Source of the DNA: Alishewanella jeotgali KCTC 22429
Lineage (GTDB): Bacteria > Pseudomonadota > Gammaproteobacteria > Enterobacterales > Alteromonadaceae
DNA: 64,000 nucleotides
Reading direction: 5' to 3'
NCBI RefSeq assembly: GCF_000245735.1
Contig: NZ_AHTH01000020.1
Coordinates: 53,131-117,130 of the forward strand
Shown here: positions 7,878 through 17,266 of the stretch, piece by piece
Position numbering within the stretch: position 1 is the stretch's first letter
Layout of the letters: each line of letters opens with the position of its first letter
Made by a program: the position numbers and the translations under genes
The notes under the pieces: model-generated
Database searches by the model: none
What the model saw: the letters and a program-made list of their open reading frames with translations, nothing else
Told to the model about the DNA's origin: nothing

Positions 7878-10298
7878 TTACTTGGCAGTATCGGCCTTAG
7901 CGTTTTTCACAAACTCATCCAGCCAGGCCGTGGTTTCCCACAGCATATGTAGCACAGACTCACGGGCGCGGTAGCCGTGTGATTCCAGTGGCAACATCAC
8001 TAAGCGGGTGGTGCCGCCGTTGCCTTTAATCGCCTGATATAAGCGCTCGCTCTGCATGGGGAAAGTGCCGGCGTTATTATCATCACTACCATGGATCAGC
8101 AGTATGGGTGTCTTAATTTTTTCGGCATGGAAGAACGGCGACATCCGCACATATAACTCCGGATCATCCCACAGGGTACGCTGCTCCATCTGGAAACCGA
8201 ACGGCGTTAAGCTACGGTTGTAGGCGCCGCTGCGGGCAATACCGGCTTTAAACAAATTGGAGTGCGCCAGTAGATTTGCTGTCATAAAGGCACCATAAGA
8301 ATGACCGCCAATCGCCACCCGGTTCGGGTCTGTTACGCCGCGCTCTACACCTGCAGCAATCGCCGCTTCCGCATTTAAGATCAGTTGCTCGATAAAGCTA
8401 TCATTCGGCTCCTGCGTCCCTTCGCCAACGATCGGCATGGTGGCATTATCCAATACCGCATAGCCCTGAGTTGCCAGGAACTGCGGTGTCCAGTAACTGA
8501 TGCGGTTAAAACGGTACGGCGAATCACTAACCTGACCGGCAGCGTCAGCACTGCGGAACTCGCGCGGATAAGCCCAAATCACGGTCGGCAGTGCGCCATC
8601 GCGGGCTTTATCGTAGCCGGCAGGTAGCAGCAGTGTCGCCGACATCGGAATACCATCAGCACGCTGATAATTAATCAGCTCACGGCTAATACCCTGGGTA
8701 TGCGGCATCGGGTGCGGTGTTTTGGTCAGGGCTGTCAGTTCACCGCTGCTGAGATCGCGCAGGTAGAAATCCGGCGGCAGATCCGGCGCCTCACGCTGGG
8801 TTAACAGCTTGCCTGATGGTAACAGCGTATAAGGGAACTCGTAGAAAGGCGCTTCCGAACGCCATAAACGGCGGGTTTCGCCAGTAGCCAGCTGACGTTG
8901 ATCGATAAAGGGTCTGTTACCCTCTGGTGACGCGCCTACGCCCGTTAAATAAATAGCGCCATCCGCTACCCGCAACAAGCGCTGGCCGTTAGCGGCCGTG
9001 GTTAATAACGGACTGCCCGGATCATTATAACGATCTTCAGAGGAGCGCTCCCAGAATACCCGGGCTTGCTGCGCCGGATCCAGATACCAGACTTTTTCAT
9101 TGCGATCCTGCCACCAACGCTCCCAGACCAACAGGCTGCCATCGGCGGCCGCTAACAGGTAGGAGAAACGGAAGCTTAAATCCAACAGCTTTTCTGGCTC
9201 GGCGTTAAAAGGTGCAGCCAGTTGGAACAGCTGATCCCGTACTGTCACTTTATTCGCCGGATCGCCACCATCCGCCGCTTCAGCCCAGTAAAGTGTTGCC
9301 GCCTGATCCGGGCGCCAGCCTACACTGCGCCGGCCAGTGATAACCGCGTCAAAGGCTATCGGTAAATTATCGGCTACCGGTTGCTGCACCACCTGATATT
9401 GCAGCTTGCCGCTGGCGTCCCACACCTCGGTGGTATAAGCAAAGCGCGATACCGGTACCGCATAGGAAAACGGCTGCTCAATACGGCTGACCAGAATAAA
9501 GTTATTGTCCGGCGATAACTCGGCACCACGCAGCAGTTGTGGCTTGCCCAGGGTAGTCACCTTATTGTTCAGGCCGACTTTTACCAGCTGACTGGTAAAG
9601 TAGTAGCTAAACAGGGCTTCATCATGTTTGTTTTTTAATAAGTCCTGATAGGTACGGGCTGGTGCAGTGCGGCCACGGGCTTCGGTAATCACCGGGCCAG
9701 TTGGCACCTTGCTTTGCACCGGTTCAGCACCCCGTTTGGCCGGAATACTGGCGGCAAAAATCGCTTTGCTATCAGCAGTCCATTGCAGCGAGCCCCCCCA
9801 GATGGCATTTAACCGGATATTGCTCCAGCGGCTGGCCCGCAGTTTTTGCAGATCCACCTGCCACAGTTGGGCTTCGTTATCTTCCAGTTGAATAAAAGCC
9901 AGATAACGGCTGTCGGGGGAGAAATTCAGATTGACCGCTTTCAGATCCTTCGGCAAGCCTTTGATCGTTTTTGTCTGCTGCGTATCCAACTCGATCAATT
10001 GTAATGACGAGACATAGCGTGGTTGTGACGGACCATTATTCGCCGGATTAAACCTTACGCCAGCCAGCCGGTATTCCGGTGCCGCCAGATCGGCAATACC
10101 CGGTAAGGCGGCAAAACCGGTACTTAGCATCAGCTTGCCATTTGGGCTTAACATCGCCCCCGGTGCCGGTGCCGCATCAACGATAGCTACAATCTCTTTT
10201 ACCGGCTGCTGATAGCCAATATCCACAGCCGTTGCCAGTGCCAGTTGACTGCAACTGAGCAAGCTACCCAGTAACGCAGCGCGAAGGAACATCTTCAT
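7878..10298 (-). CDS. Secreted prolyl-oligopeptidase-family (S9) serine peptidase, 806 aa
   Basis: Serine hydrolase with an N-terminal signal peptide (MKMFLRAALLGSLLSCSQLALA), so it acts in the periplasm or outside. The N-terminal half looks like a beta-propeller with repeats such as FSPDSRYLAFIQ and WRPDQAATLYWAE. The C-terminal half is an alpha/beta hydrolase: GGHSYGAFMTANLLAHS near residue 663 (nucleophile Ser), HGSDDNNAG near 734 (Asp) and LPLESHGYRARES near 770 (His), a full triad in family order. A ribosome binding site AGGGA precedes the ATG at 10298. Peptide substrate unknown. It stands alone, with a hairpin terminator downstream. Confidence 0.9.
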   Translation of the reverse strand: MKMFLRAALLGSLLSCSQLALATAVDIGYQQPVKEIVAIVDAAPAPGAMLSPNGKLMLSTGFAALPGIADLAAPEYRLAGVRFNPANNGPSQPRYVSSLQLIELDTQQTKTIKGLPKDLKAVNLNFSPDSRYLAFIQLEDNEAQLWQVDLQKLRASRWSNIRLNAIWGGSLQWTADSKAIFAASIPAKRGAEPVQSKVPTGPVITEARGRTAPARTYQDLLKNKHDEALFSYYFTSQLVKVGLNNKVTTLGKPQLLRGAELSPDNNFILVSRIEQPFSYAVPVSRFAYTTEVWDASGKLQYQVVQQPVADNLPIAFDAVITGRRSVGWRPDQAATLYWAEAADGGDPANKVTVRDQLFQLAAPFNAEPEKLLDLSFRFSYLLAAADGSLLVWERWWQDRNEKVWYLDPAQQARVFWERSSEDRYNDPGSPLLTTAANGQRLLRVADGAIYLTGVGASPEGNRPFIDQRQLATGETRRLWRSEAPFYEFPYTLLPSGKLLTQREAPDLPPDFYLRDLSSGELTALTKTPHPMPHTQGISRELINYQRADGIPMSATLLLPAGYDKARDGALPTVIWAYPREFRSADAAGQVSDSPYRFNRISYWTPQFLATQGYAVLDNATMPIVGEGTQEPNDSFIEQLILNAEAAIAAGVERGVTDPNRVAIGGHSYGAFMTANLLAHSNLFKAGIARSGAYNRSLTPFGFQMEQRTLWDDPELYVRMSPFFHAEKIKTPILLIHGSDDNNAGTFPMQSERLYQAIKGNGGTTRLVMLPLESHGYRARESVLHMLWETTAWLDEFVKNAKADTAK

Positions 10299-10535
10299 TG
10301 TTGGATTCCCTGTCTTTTTGTTAGCCCTTTGTTATAACAGCTTTTGCCGGCAATACCAGCTTGCTTTCGACCATGTTGAGAAAAACTGAGATAAGCGCCA
10401 GCAAGACTGCGCTGCGAGTTACAAGTTGTTACATTGTCGTAGCGAACATAACGCAAAGGCTCAGCGCTATTAAGGTGCAATTCAGCGGGCGGGCTGCAGT
10501 ATCGATAGCGTTACCCCAACTAAGAGGACGCTGTT

Positions 10536-11111
10536 ATGTTAAAACCCTTTATCGCGCTTTTCGTGATCAGCGCTCTGGCTGCACCAGCTCTGGCTATGGA
10601 TTCGCCGTTCTATGTCGGTGGCCAGGTCAGCGCCACTAAGCTAAAAGAAAGGGACAGTAGTGAGAGTATTTCCTTCGACTTTACCACCTTATCTGTGCTG
10701 GCTGGCTACCAGTTTAATCCTTACGTCGCTGCTGAGGTACGCTTTGGTACCGGTGTCAAAGGCGAGCGTTACCGCGAGCCGGGTTATCTGGAGGAACTGA
10801 CCGTTGACCAACAAAGTATGCTGCTGTTAAAGGCCGGCGTACCGTTTTCCAATAGCTTATCGCTGTACGGTTTAGCCGGTTATGGTGCCAGTAAATTTAA
10901 ATATGAGGTGCAGGACGAGGGTTTTCGTTTTACCGATAGCGAGACGCTGGATGGCTTTGCCTGGGGCGTCGGCGCTGGTCTGAAATTTACCCCCAGACTC
11001 ACCGCGACCCTGGAATATTTACAGCTACCGCAGGAGCGCTTCCGTGACGGCAGTGAAAGCTACAAGTTAAAAGCCAATAATCTGAGCCTGGGTATTAATT
11101 ACCAGTTCTGA
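10536..11111 (+). CDS. Small outer-membrane beta-barrel protein (191 aa)
   Basis: Signal peptide (MLKPFIALFVISALAAPALA) followed by about 170 residues of alternating amphipathic strands, with PFYVGGQVSATKL at the first strand and an aromatic C-terminus (LSLGINYQF) that the BAM complex would recognise. Size and pattern fit eight-stranded barrels of the OmpA/OmpX-like superfamily (PF13505 type). AGAGG lies before the ATG. Its natural downstream region has been cut by the IS element 36 bases after the stop. Role unknown, probably structural or adhesion-related. Confidence 0.8.
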   Translation: MLKPFIALFVISALAAPALAMDSPFYVGGQVSATKLKERDSSESISFDFTTLSVLAGYQFNPYVAAEVRFGTGVKGERYREPGYLEELTVDQQSMLLLKAGVPFSNSLSLYGLAGYGASKFKYEVQDEGFRFTDSETLDGFAWGVGAGLKFTPRLTATLEYLQLPQERFRDGSESYKLKANNLSLGINYQF

Positions 11112-11147
11112 TTAAGCGCCATAAAAAACAAACCCCGGTCAACTGCC

Positions 11148-12628
11148 CTGTCTCTTGATCACAAGTCAGCCTCAAGAGACTTTGCTAGGTCATAACCTTC
11201 AAGGATGGTTTGTAGTTTGAACCATCCTTGCCACAATACCTTGACCGAGGCCTTGCCGGTTTGTTTTGTATCTTTCCACCCACCGAGCTTTGCAAGCTCG
11301 GTATAAGCCCACTTCATCGAGGGGACGGTGTCAGGTAAGGTCCTGCTGACCCGTTTTATCCATAACAATTTCCAGGCTTTTGGCGACAGCACCTGTTCAC
11401 AACTTATCTCGTCTGGTTGTTCGCGCGCAAACTTCAGCTGCACTATTCTTACAGCAATAAAGGCGCTGATGGTCACAAGCCGCTCAATGTTATCTTTACT
11501 TTGTAAGCGGGCATTCTCAATATCTGTACCATCCGTTTTCCAGGCTTTGTGATATTCTTCTACTAACCAGCGATGCTCGTAATAACGGATGATGTTCAGT
11601 GCATCTGCTTTGCTCTGGACTGGTTCGGTAGTCAGCAAATGCCAATTTAACGCGTTTTTGTCATCGGCTCGCTCTTCGCACCCGACATAATAAAGCGATA
11701 GTGATTCGCCACGCTTATTTGCCGGCACTTGCAACGTGACTGGCGCAAAGACAATGTCTACTGTTGCTGTACGTGCTTTACGTCCACCTTTTTGCGCTAT
11801 ATGGATTTGCTTTTGTCCGGCGCTTTCAAGACCTGCAGCATAGTCGTAGAGCTTCTGTTCAGACTGCTCAATATGGCGACTCTGCATGGAACGAACCACG
11901 AAGCGATGTTGCTTTGAGAGCTTATACTGCAAGTACTCATAGATATCAGCTTCGCGGTCGCAGACGGATATCACATCGGCCATTTTAGCGCCTAATCGTG
12001 CCGATAGATTGACCGAAGCAGACTGCCACTTGAAGCTTTCTTTCTCTTCATAAGGTGTTTGTGTTCGCACATGTTTCTTTCCGCGCGTGCTGATATCCCG
12101 TGTCCAGCGGGATTGTTCAATTAATCCAACAAGCTCTTGTTGCTCAGGAGCGAATAACAAAACGCTGTGCGCAAGTATGCCCCGATAGTTATTTCCTTGA
12201 TTGACATGACCAAGCTCATCTCGCACGGAACGATGGCTGTAAGTGATGGCAGTGGTATCCTCTAAAGCCAGTAATAAATTATGTTTGGCGGCTTGCGCTG
12301 CTGTGACCAGATAGCCTGCTTTTGCTATCGCGTCAGCATTGACGTGCTCATTACGGATAAAACGATAAGCGCCTTCCATATCGGCGGGGGATTGTGTAAT
12401 AGACACGAATGGCTTTCCTGGATCGTTTGCTAAGGTTTCCGCTAACTTTACCAGACGTGTGGTTCGGCGGGGATCCCCTAAGTCGGCCTGACCAAAAGTA
12501 CTTTTTGCCCATTGTGCATTGTTCATCAGTATTCACCTTTAGATTAAGTGAAAGATCTGATCGGAAAGCGTGCGGAGAGTTCAAAAAATCCCCCAGTAAA
12601 AACCGGGGGATTTGTGTATAAGAGACAG
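11148..12628 (-). mobile_element. IS4-family insertion sequence, IS50 (Tn5) group, 1481 bp
   Basis: The left end CTGTCTCTTGATCACAAGT (11148-11166) closely matches the known IS50 inside end in its outer half, and the right end, read inward, CTGTCTCTTATACACAAAT (12628-12610) resembles the IS50 outside/mosaic end. One transposase fills the element. A stem (12586-12594/12605-12613) before the transposase start could block translation from read-in transcripts, as known for IS10/IS50. The 9 bases outside the two ends (TCAACTGCC and GCTATTGCC) are not identical, so no clean target duplication remains, fitting an adjacent deletion that removed the 5' part of alkA. Confidence 0.9.
11159..12526 (-). 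CDS. IS4/IS50-group DDE transposase, 455 aa
   Basis: Cuts and joins the IS ends by the DDE mechanism. The three acidic residues are visible: Asp90 in ALEDTTAI, Asp190 in VCDREADIYEYL and Glu323 in the Y-(2)-R-(3)-E signature YYEHRWLVEEYHKAWK (Tyr316, Arg319, Glu323), as in Tn5 transposase. Length is close to the Tn5 protein (476). The start ATG is preceded by AAAGGTGA. Nothing is broken, so the element may still be active. Confidence 0.93.
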   Translation of the reverse strand: MNNAQWAKSTFGQADLGDPRRTTRLVKLAETLANDPGKPFVSITQSPADMEGAYRFIRNEHVNADAIAKAGYLVTAAQAAKHNLLLALEDTTAITYSHRSVRDELGHVNQGNNYRGILAHSVLLFAPEQQELVGLIEQSRWTRDISTRGKKHVRTQTPYEEKESFKWQSASVNLSARLGAKMADVISVCDREADIYEYLQYKLSKQHRFVVRSMQSRHIEQSEQKLYDYAAGLESAGQKQIHIAQKGGRKARTATVDIVFAPVTLQVPANKRGESLSLYYVGCEERADDKNALNWHLLTTEPVQSKADALNIIRYYEHRWLVEEYHKAWKTDGTDIENARLQSKDNIERLVTISAFIAVRIVQLKFAREQPDEISCEQVLSPKAWKLLWIKRVSRTLPDTVPSMKWAYTELAKLGGWKDTKQTGKASVKVLWQGWFKLQTILEGYDLAKSLEADL

Positions 12629-13149
12629 GCTATTGCCAGGGCCTGCGCTTACCCGGCTTATGGAGCCCTTTTGAAGCTGGAGTGCGGGCAATTCTAGGGC
12701 AGCAAGTTAGCGTGCAGGCCGCCCGGCAGCTATTAAATACGCTGGTAAAGCAGCTGGGTGCACCCTGTGGCGTGGCGGCTACTCTGGTGGAGGCGCCGCG
12801 CTTCTTTCCTACTGCGCAAGCAATCGCGGCTAGTGAATTAGGTTTTTTGAAAATGCCACAGGCGCGACGGGATACCTTGCGTCGCTTTAGTGAACATATG
12901 CTGCATGATACCGAGCCGGATAATATCGACCGCTGGCAACAGCTAAAAGGTATTGGCCCCTGGACCTGCCAGTACGCCCGGATGCGCGGTTTGGGCGATC
13001 CGGATATCTGGCTGGCCGGTGATGCCGGTATTAAGAACGCCCTGCAGCAAACTGAGCTGGCGTTAACCGCAGAGAGCGGCCGGCCCTGGCGTAGTTATTT
13101 AACCCTGCAGTTGTGGCAGTCGCTGGCAAAACCGCCGCTGGCTGATTAG
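12629..13149 (+). pseudogene. alkA: 5'-deleted DNA-3-methyladenine glycosylase II (AlkA C-terminal part)
   Basis: Reading frame that is open right up to the IS right end, with AlkA-typical sequence before any usable start codon (GLRLPGLWSPFEAGVRAILG, then QQVSVQAA). The helix-hairpin-helix and catalytic region follow: LKGIGPWTCQYARMRGLGDPDIWLAGDAG, where the last Asp is the usual catalytic residue. An intact AlkA or Ada-AlkA fusion would need 100 or more further N-terminal residues; these are absent on the other side of the IS, where only 36 bases separate the outer-membrane gene from the element. A shortened product from GTG 12682 is possible, but it would lack the N-terminal domain. It forms an operon with ogt. 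Confidence 0.85.
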
Positions 13150-13159
13150 GAGAGTGAGA

Positions 13160-13606
13160 ATGTATTACAACTATCTGCACAGTCCATTGGGGCTGATTGA
13201 AATTGCGGCTAACGAGCAAGGTCTTACTGCTGTCAGCTTTTGTGCTGCGGCGACACAAGCTTGCAGTGAGCAACCGCTGCTGCTGGCGGCCAAAACGCAA
13301 CTGGCTGCCTATTTTGGCAAAGAACTGACCGAATTTGATTTACCGCTGGCCGCAAGCGGCACCGCCTTTCAGCAGCAGGTCTGGCGCGCCCTGACCGGAG
13401 TACCCTATGGTCGCACCGCCAGCTATCGTGATATCGCTATCGCTATTGCGAATCCAAAAGGTGTGCGGGCGGTAGGACTGGCCAACAGTAAAAACCCGCT
13501 GGCGATTATTGTGCCCTGTCATCGGGTGATTGGTGCTAACGGTACTTTGACCGGCTATGCCGGCGGGCTGGATAAAAAAGCCTGGTTACTGGCGCACGAG
13601 CAATGA
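13160..13606 (+). CDS. ogt: Methylated-DNA--[protein]-cysteine S-methyltransferase
   Basis: Repairs O6-alkylguanine by transferring the alkyl group to its own cysteine. The active-site motif IVPCHRVIG is visible near residue 115, preceded by the helix-turn-helix YGRTASYRDIA and ANSKNPLA, and followed by GYAGGLDKKAWLL. The 148-residue size is normal. The ATG at 13160 is preferred over an upstream GTG because AGGAGA (13148-13153) lies 6 bases before it. It starts 10 bases after the alkA remnant, so an alkylation-repair operon alkA-ogt is likely; its original promoter was lost with the 5' part of alkA, so expression may now come from the IS or an internal site. Confidence 0.93.
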   Translation: MYYNYLHSPLGLIEIAANEQGLTAVSFCAAATQACSEQPLLLAAKTQLAAYFGKELTEFDLPLAASGTAFQQQVWRALTGVPYGRTASYRDIAIAIANPKGVRAVGLANSKNPLAIIVPCHRVIGANGTLTGYAGGLDKKAWLLAHEQ

Positions 13607-13608
13607 TG

Positions 13609-13630
13609 GGCGGCAGCTACCGCTGCCGCC
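13609..13630. terminator. Hairpin between convergent ogt and kfrA-like gene
   Basis: Stem GGCGGCAGC (13609-13617), loop TACC, stem GCTGCCGCC (13622-13630). Strong GC stem just after the ogt stop and before the end of the convergent gene; no clear T run. Confidence 0.55.
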
Positions 13631-13643
13631 AGTTGGATCAGGG

Positions 13644-15296
13644 CTAGGCTTCTACCCCTGCATTTTTGAGTTGCTGCTCCAGGGCGGCAATTTTTAACTG
13701 CGCCTGTTTGTTGGAGAAGGTTAAACGCTCAATGGTCGAACTGCTATTGTCTTTAACAAAGCTTAATTGTTCTTCCAGCTTGATAAGCTGCTGTTGAATC
13801 TGCGACTTTTCCAGTAGCGCCTGTTGTTGCGCTTCCCGCAGCTGCTGCGACTCATCTCGTTGCAGTTTAATAGTTTCGCGTTGTCTGGCGATATTGGCGG
13901 CGGTAACTTCACTTTGCTCTTTTAGCATCACATTAGCATCGCGTAAGTGAGCCAGCTTGCTTTCATAAACTTGTAACTGAGCTCTTAGACGCTGTAACTC
14001 CTGCTCTTGTGCTTCAAATTCATGTTCAGAGCGCATCTCTGGTAATTGGGCAGTCAGTGATTCAAGCTGCCGGGTTTGGTTGGCAATTTGCTCGGCTTGC
14101 TCTTCTATCACTTCTTTCGCTTCTTTCAGCTGTTCAAGATAATGTTCCTGAGCCTGCTGCAGTTTAACCAGTTGCTGCTCCTGCTCGGCCAGTTGTGCCT
14201 GCGCCTGGCTAAAGGCTGCCAGTTGTTTTGCCGCGTCTTCCTGTTCCTGTTGCAGCTTTTTCTGCTGATTGTCATAGGCCTGCTCGGCCTTTTGTAATTG
14301 CTGCTCCAGCAAGGCAACCTGTTGTTTCTGCTGCGACAACTCCTGTTGCATCTGCTCCAGCCGTTGCTCCAGTTGCGTTACATGCTCAGATTGTTTTGAG
14401 CTGGATGAGGAGTGCAGCTCATTATAGGCAAGCTGCAGGCTGTCAAACTTCTGGGTCAGGATCTCCAGTTGCTCAGTTGCCGCTCTGGCGGCCTCATGAG
14501 CCGTGGTTTTCTGTTGTTCCAGCTGATGCAACTGTTGTTTTAATTGACTGATATCGGCCTGGTGCTGATTCAGGTTTTGCTGTAACTCATTCAGTGCTTT
14601 CTGGCGTTGGGTTGCTAACTTTTGTGCATCAGTAAATTGTTGATGCAGGTCACTGTTGTCAGCATTTTGTTCCTGAATTTGCTGTCTTAGCTGATTGAGC
14701 TGCTGTTGCAATTCCGCATACTGTTGTTCGTGCTCGGCCAGTTGCTCGGCATTAAGCTCTGTTACCGGCATTGGCGCTGCTATAACAGTTGGCGCTGATT
14801 CTGCCGCCACCATCGCCGCAGTCTCTGTTGCTGTATTGTTCAGACTAACAGTTTCTGGCTCATGAGCTGTCTCTTCGGGTGTTTCGGTTACCGCAGCCGT
14901 TACCTCAGCAACGGTTGGAGTTTGCTCCTCTGTCGCCAGCTCATGCAGCGCTTGCTGCAATTGTGGGTCTTCTGTGTTGCTATCTGCGCCGCTATGCTGT
15001 TCTGGCTGATCTTTCTCAACCTGCTGGCGTTTCCCAAGTTGTAATAATTTTGATAAAGAACCCGGTACTTTTTCTGACAGCGAAGAGAGTGCGCTCAGGC
15101 CCAGGCCACCTTTCGCGGCTTTGTCCTCATGATCGGCAGGGGGTTGATAATTATTTTTACTACACCACTGATCAAAGTGCACCATAATGCTGGTGCGGCT
15201 GCCACCGATTTGTTTAATAAGGCGCTCCAGAGTGATCGGTTGACCGCTTTGTTGTAATTGTTCACAGGCTGTTTTTACTTCATTGTAATTTGCCAT
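13644..15296 (-). CDS. KfrA-like DNA-binding coiled-coil protein (550 aa)
   Basis: The N-terminus (residues 1-50, NYNEVKTACEQLQQSGQPI, then RLIKQIGGSRTSIMVHFDQW) fits the KfrA_N DNA-binding domain known from plasmid regulators. A Pro/Thr/Glu-rich linker follows, then about 350 residues of Gln/Leu-rich coiled coil. KfrA proteins bind DNA and form alpha-helical filaments that help plasmid segregation. The C-terminal end (LEEQLSFVKDNSSSTIERL) recurs in the second KfrA-like protein at 25.7-27.5 kb, so the two are paralogues with a shared tail motif. AGAGGA precedes the start. The chromosomal role is unknown; nucleoid organisation or segregation is plausible. Confidence 0.8.
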   Translation of the reverse strand: MANYNEVKTACEQLQQSGQPITLERLIKQIGGSRTSIMVHFDQWCSKNNYQPPADHEDKAAKGGLGLSALSSLSEKVPGSLSKLLQLGKRQQVEKDQPEQHSGADSNTEDPQLQQALHELATEEQTPTVAEVTAAVTETPEETAHEPETVSLNNTATETAAMVAAESAPTVIAAPMPVTELNAEQLAEHEQQYAELQQQLNQLRQQIQEQNADNSDLHQQFTDAQKLATQRQKALNELQQNLNQHQADISQLKQQLHQLEQQKTTAHEAARAATEQLEILTQKFDSLQLAYNELHSSSSSKQSEHVTQLEQRLEQMQQELSQQKQQVALLEQQLQKAEQAYDNQQKKLQQEQEDAAKQLAAFSQAQAQLAEQEQQLVKLQQAQEHYLEQLKEAKEVIEEQAEQIANQTRQLESLTAQLPEMRSEHEFEAQEQELQRLRAQLQVYESKLAHLRDANVMLKEQSEVTAANIARQRETIKLQRDESQQLREAQQQALLEKSQIQQQLIKLEEQLSFVKDNSSSTIERLTFSNKQAQLKIAALEQQLKNAGVEA

Positions 15297-15539
15297 GTTT
15301 TCCTCTGGTTTTTTACAAAATGGAGGCTCAGCATACTTATTTTTAACTTAAACGGAAATAGACATTTTGTGCTAGTTCTGGCACTTTTCTATTCGGGGTA
15401 AAAATGCCGAACCTCCTGTTTTGCCTCGCCTGTTGCGCTCTTCAATCGGGATGCTGTCAGTGACTCCAGCCGGGCTTCGGTTATGCTTTAAAGTTCGTTA
15501 TGATAGAACAGCGGCAGTGGCCGATATTAGGAGGAAAAC

Positions 15540-15713
15540 ATGAAAAAGGTATTGGCGTTAGTGGCGTTAACTGGCCTGTTGTTAGCGGGTTGCGCCCCGG
15601 AAGTCGGATCAAAAAAGTGGTGTAAAGCCATGGAAGCCAAGCCGAAAGGCGACTGGACGGCCAACGAAGCGAAAGATTTTGCTAAACACTGTTTATTTAA
15701 AACGGAAGAATAA
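15540..15713 (+). CDS. Small lipoprotein, DUF3012-like (57 aa)
   Basis: Short gene starting at ATG 15540 behind TAGGAGGA. The product has a lipoprotein signal peptide with lipobox LLLAGC (Cys18), then a short mature part with EVGSKKWCKAMEAKPKGDW and NEAKDFAKHCLF, the pattern of the DUF3012 family. It would be a lipid-anchored envelope protein with two further cysteines that could form a disulfide. Function unknown. It stands alone, followed by a hairpin. Confidence 0.8.
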   Translation: MKKVLALVALTGLLLAGCAPEVGSKKWCKAMEAKPKGDWTANEAKDFAKHCLFKTEE

Positions 15714-15720
15714 AGCTCGC

Positions 15721-15749
15721 AGAGCCAACAGCTATTGACTGTTGGCTCT
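15721..15749. terminator. Hairpin between lipoprotein gene and atoE-like gene
   Basis: Perfect 11-bp stem AGAGCCAACAG (15721-15731) with CTGTTGGCTCT (15739-15749) and a 7-base loop, lying between two convergent genes. Little of a T run follows. Confidence 0.6.
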
Positions 15750-15772
15750 ATAGTTCAAGCGCAAAGCTATAT

Positions 15773-17080
15773 TCAGGCAAAGGTCAGCACTAAGCTGATA
15801 ATGACACCACTGATCAGCAGCTGCAGCAGACAAAAGCCCATAATGTCCTTCGCTTTTAACCCGGCAATTGCCAATACAGGCAGCGCCCAAAATGGCTGAA
15901 TCATATTGGTCCAGGCATCACCCCAGGCCACGGCCATCGCGACCCGATTGACATCGGCGCCCAGCTCTAATGCCGCAGGCAGCATTACCGGTGCCTGCAC
16001 CGCCCATTGGCCGCCACCGGACGGTACAAAGATATTGACGATACCGGCACTGATAAAACTCCAGAACGGTAAACTCTGGGCACTGGCGAAACTGACAAAC
16101 CACTCCGACATACTCTGCGCCAGCCCTGATTGAATCATTACTGCCATAATGCCGGCATAAAACGGGAATTGGATCACAATACCGGCACCACCCTGGATCG
16201 CCTGTTGCAGGCTGTGCAGTAACCGCCGCGGCGTGCCGTGTAGCACTATGGCCAGAAAGATAAACAAATAGTTGACGATATTCAGGTTTAAACTGCCACC
16301 TTTGACAAAATACTGCACCAGATAGGCGATACCGGCAAATCCCACTAACAATGCCAGCAGCATACTGTTTTCCAGTTTATCGGCCGGCCGCTCATTACTG
16401 CCGGCCGGTGCCGGTTGATCCTGCAATTTAGCCGGGTCGACATAGATGCTGTCAGCGGCTTTGGGTAGCATTAAGCGGTTAACCAGCGGCACCGCGATAA
16501 ACAGGATAGCGAGCAGCAGCAGATTAAAACTGGCAAAGATGGTGTCAGTCGTTGGAATCAGACCAATCAGGTTTTCGCTAAAGTGCCCCGGTGTGGCAAT
16601 GGTCAGCGGCACTGAGCCGGCCAGGCCGCCATGCCAGACAATAAAGCCAGAATAGGCACTGGCTACCAGCAAGCGGTAATCGACCTGAATCTGTCGTGCC
16701 AGAGCTTTGGCAAATAAGGCGCCCACCACCAAACCAAAGCCCCAGTTCAACCAGCTGGCCAGTAGTGAAATCAGTGTCACCAGTATAATGGCCTGGCCCG
16801 GACTTTTCGCCAGCGCGGCCAGATGATTCAGTAAGCCGGTGACCAGTGGCGTACTGGCCAGCATATAACCTGCTACCAGCACCAGCAACATCTGCATCGA
16901 GAAGCTGAGCAGGCCCCAAAAGCCATCGCCCCACTGCGTCACAACCGCCAGCGGGCTTTGTTGTTCAAACAACATGGCGGCAGCAAACACCACCAGGGTT
17001 AACAGCAACACAAAAATATAGGGGTCGGGCAGATAGCGTTCGACCAGTTTTACAAAGGGTTTAGCCGCAGTATTTAGCAT
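15773..17080 (-). CDS. Short-chain fatty acid transporter, AtoE family
   Basis: Inner-membrane permease with about 10-12 hydrophobic segments, similar along its length to E. coli AtoE: PDPYIFVLLLTLVVF, QWGDGFWGLLSFSMQM, NWGFGLVVGALFAK, ATPGHF, QFPFYAGIMAVM, FVPSGGGQWAVQAP and QPFWALPVLAIAGL. It would carry short-chain fatty acids such as acetoacetate or butyrate. The start is placed at 17080 (435 aa), where similarity to AtoE begins; the open frame extends to 17215 but the added residues look unlike a transporter. The ribosome binding site is weak. It stands alone, divergent from the cyclophilin gene. Confidence 0.85.
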   Translation of the reverse strand: MLNTAAKPFVKLVERYLPDPYIFVLLLTLVVFAAAMLFEQQSPLAVVTQWGDGFWGLLSFSMQMLLVLVAGYMLASTPLVTGLLNHLAALAKSPGQAIILVTLISLLASWLNWGFGLVVGALFAKALARQIQVDYRLLVASAYSGFIVWHGGLAGSVPLTIATPGHFSENLIGLIPTTDTIFASFNLLLLAILFIAVPLVNRLMLPKAADSIYVDPAKLQDQPAPAGSNERPADKLENSMLLALLVGFAGIAYLVQYFVKGGSLNLNIVNYLFIFLAIVLHGTPRRLLHSLQQAIQGGAGIVIQFPFYAGIMAVMIQSGLAQSMSEWFVSFASAQSLPFWSFISAGIVNIFVPSGGGQWAVQAPVMLPAALELGADVNRVAMAVAWGDAWTNMIQPFWALPVLAIAGLKAKDIMGFCLLQLLISGVIISLVLTFA

Positions 17081-17266
17081 AGGGGGCTCGCTTATCGCTG
17101 GATAGATGTGCTTTACCTTAAAGCATTTAGTTAGCTCATGCCAATTCGCAATTGACTCTATCCTGCTGTTAGGAGCTGCTGGCCATGATATTGGCGGTTT
17201 TTTGGCTGGCTTCAAGAGGGCGATTTGCAGTATGCTTGGTGCTCTGGCTCAGAAACGGATACAACA

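Noticed and set aside
9667..9895. Open frames on the plus strand within the S9 peptidase gene
   Set aside because: They are shadows of the conserved reverse-strand gene, without ribosome binding site or recognisable protein features. The same holds for many similar frames, for example at 62203-62588 and 45019-45534.
17081..17215. Extended N-terminus for the AtoE-like transporter
   Set aside because: The extra 45 residues are not hydrophobic or family-like; similarity to AtoE starts at the ATG at 17080.
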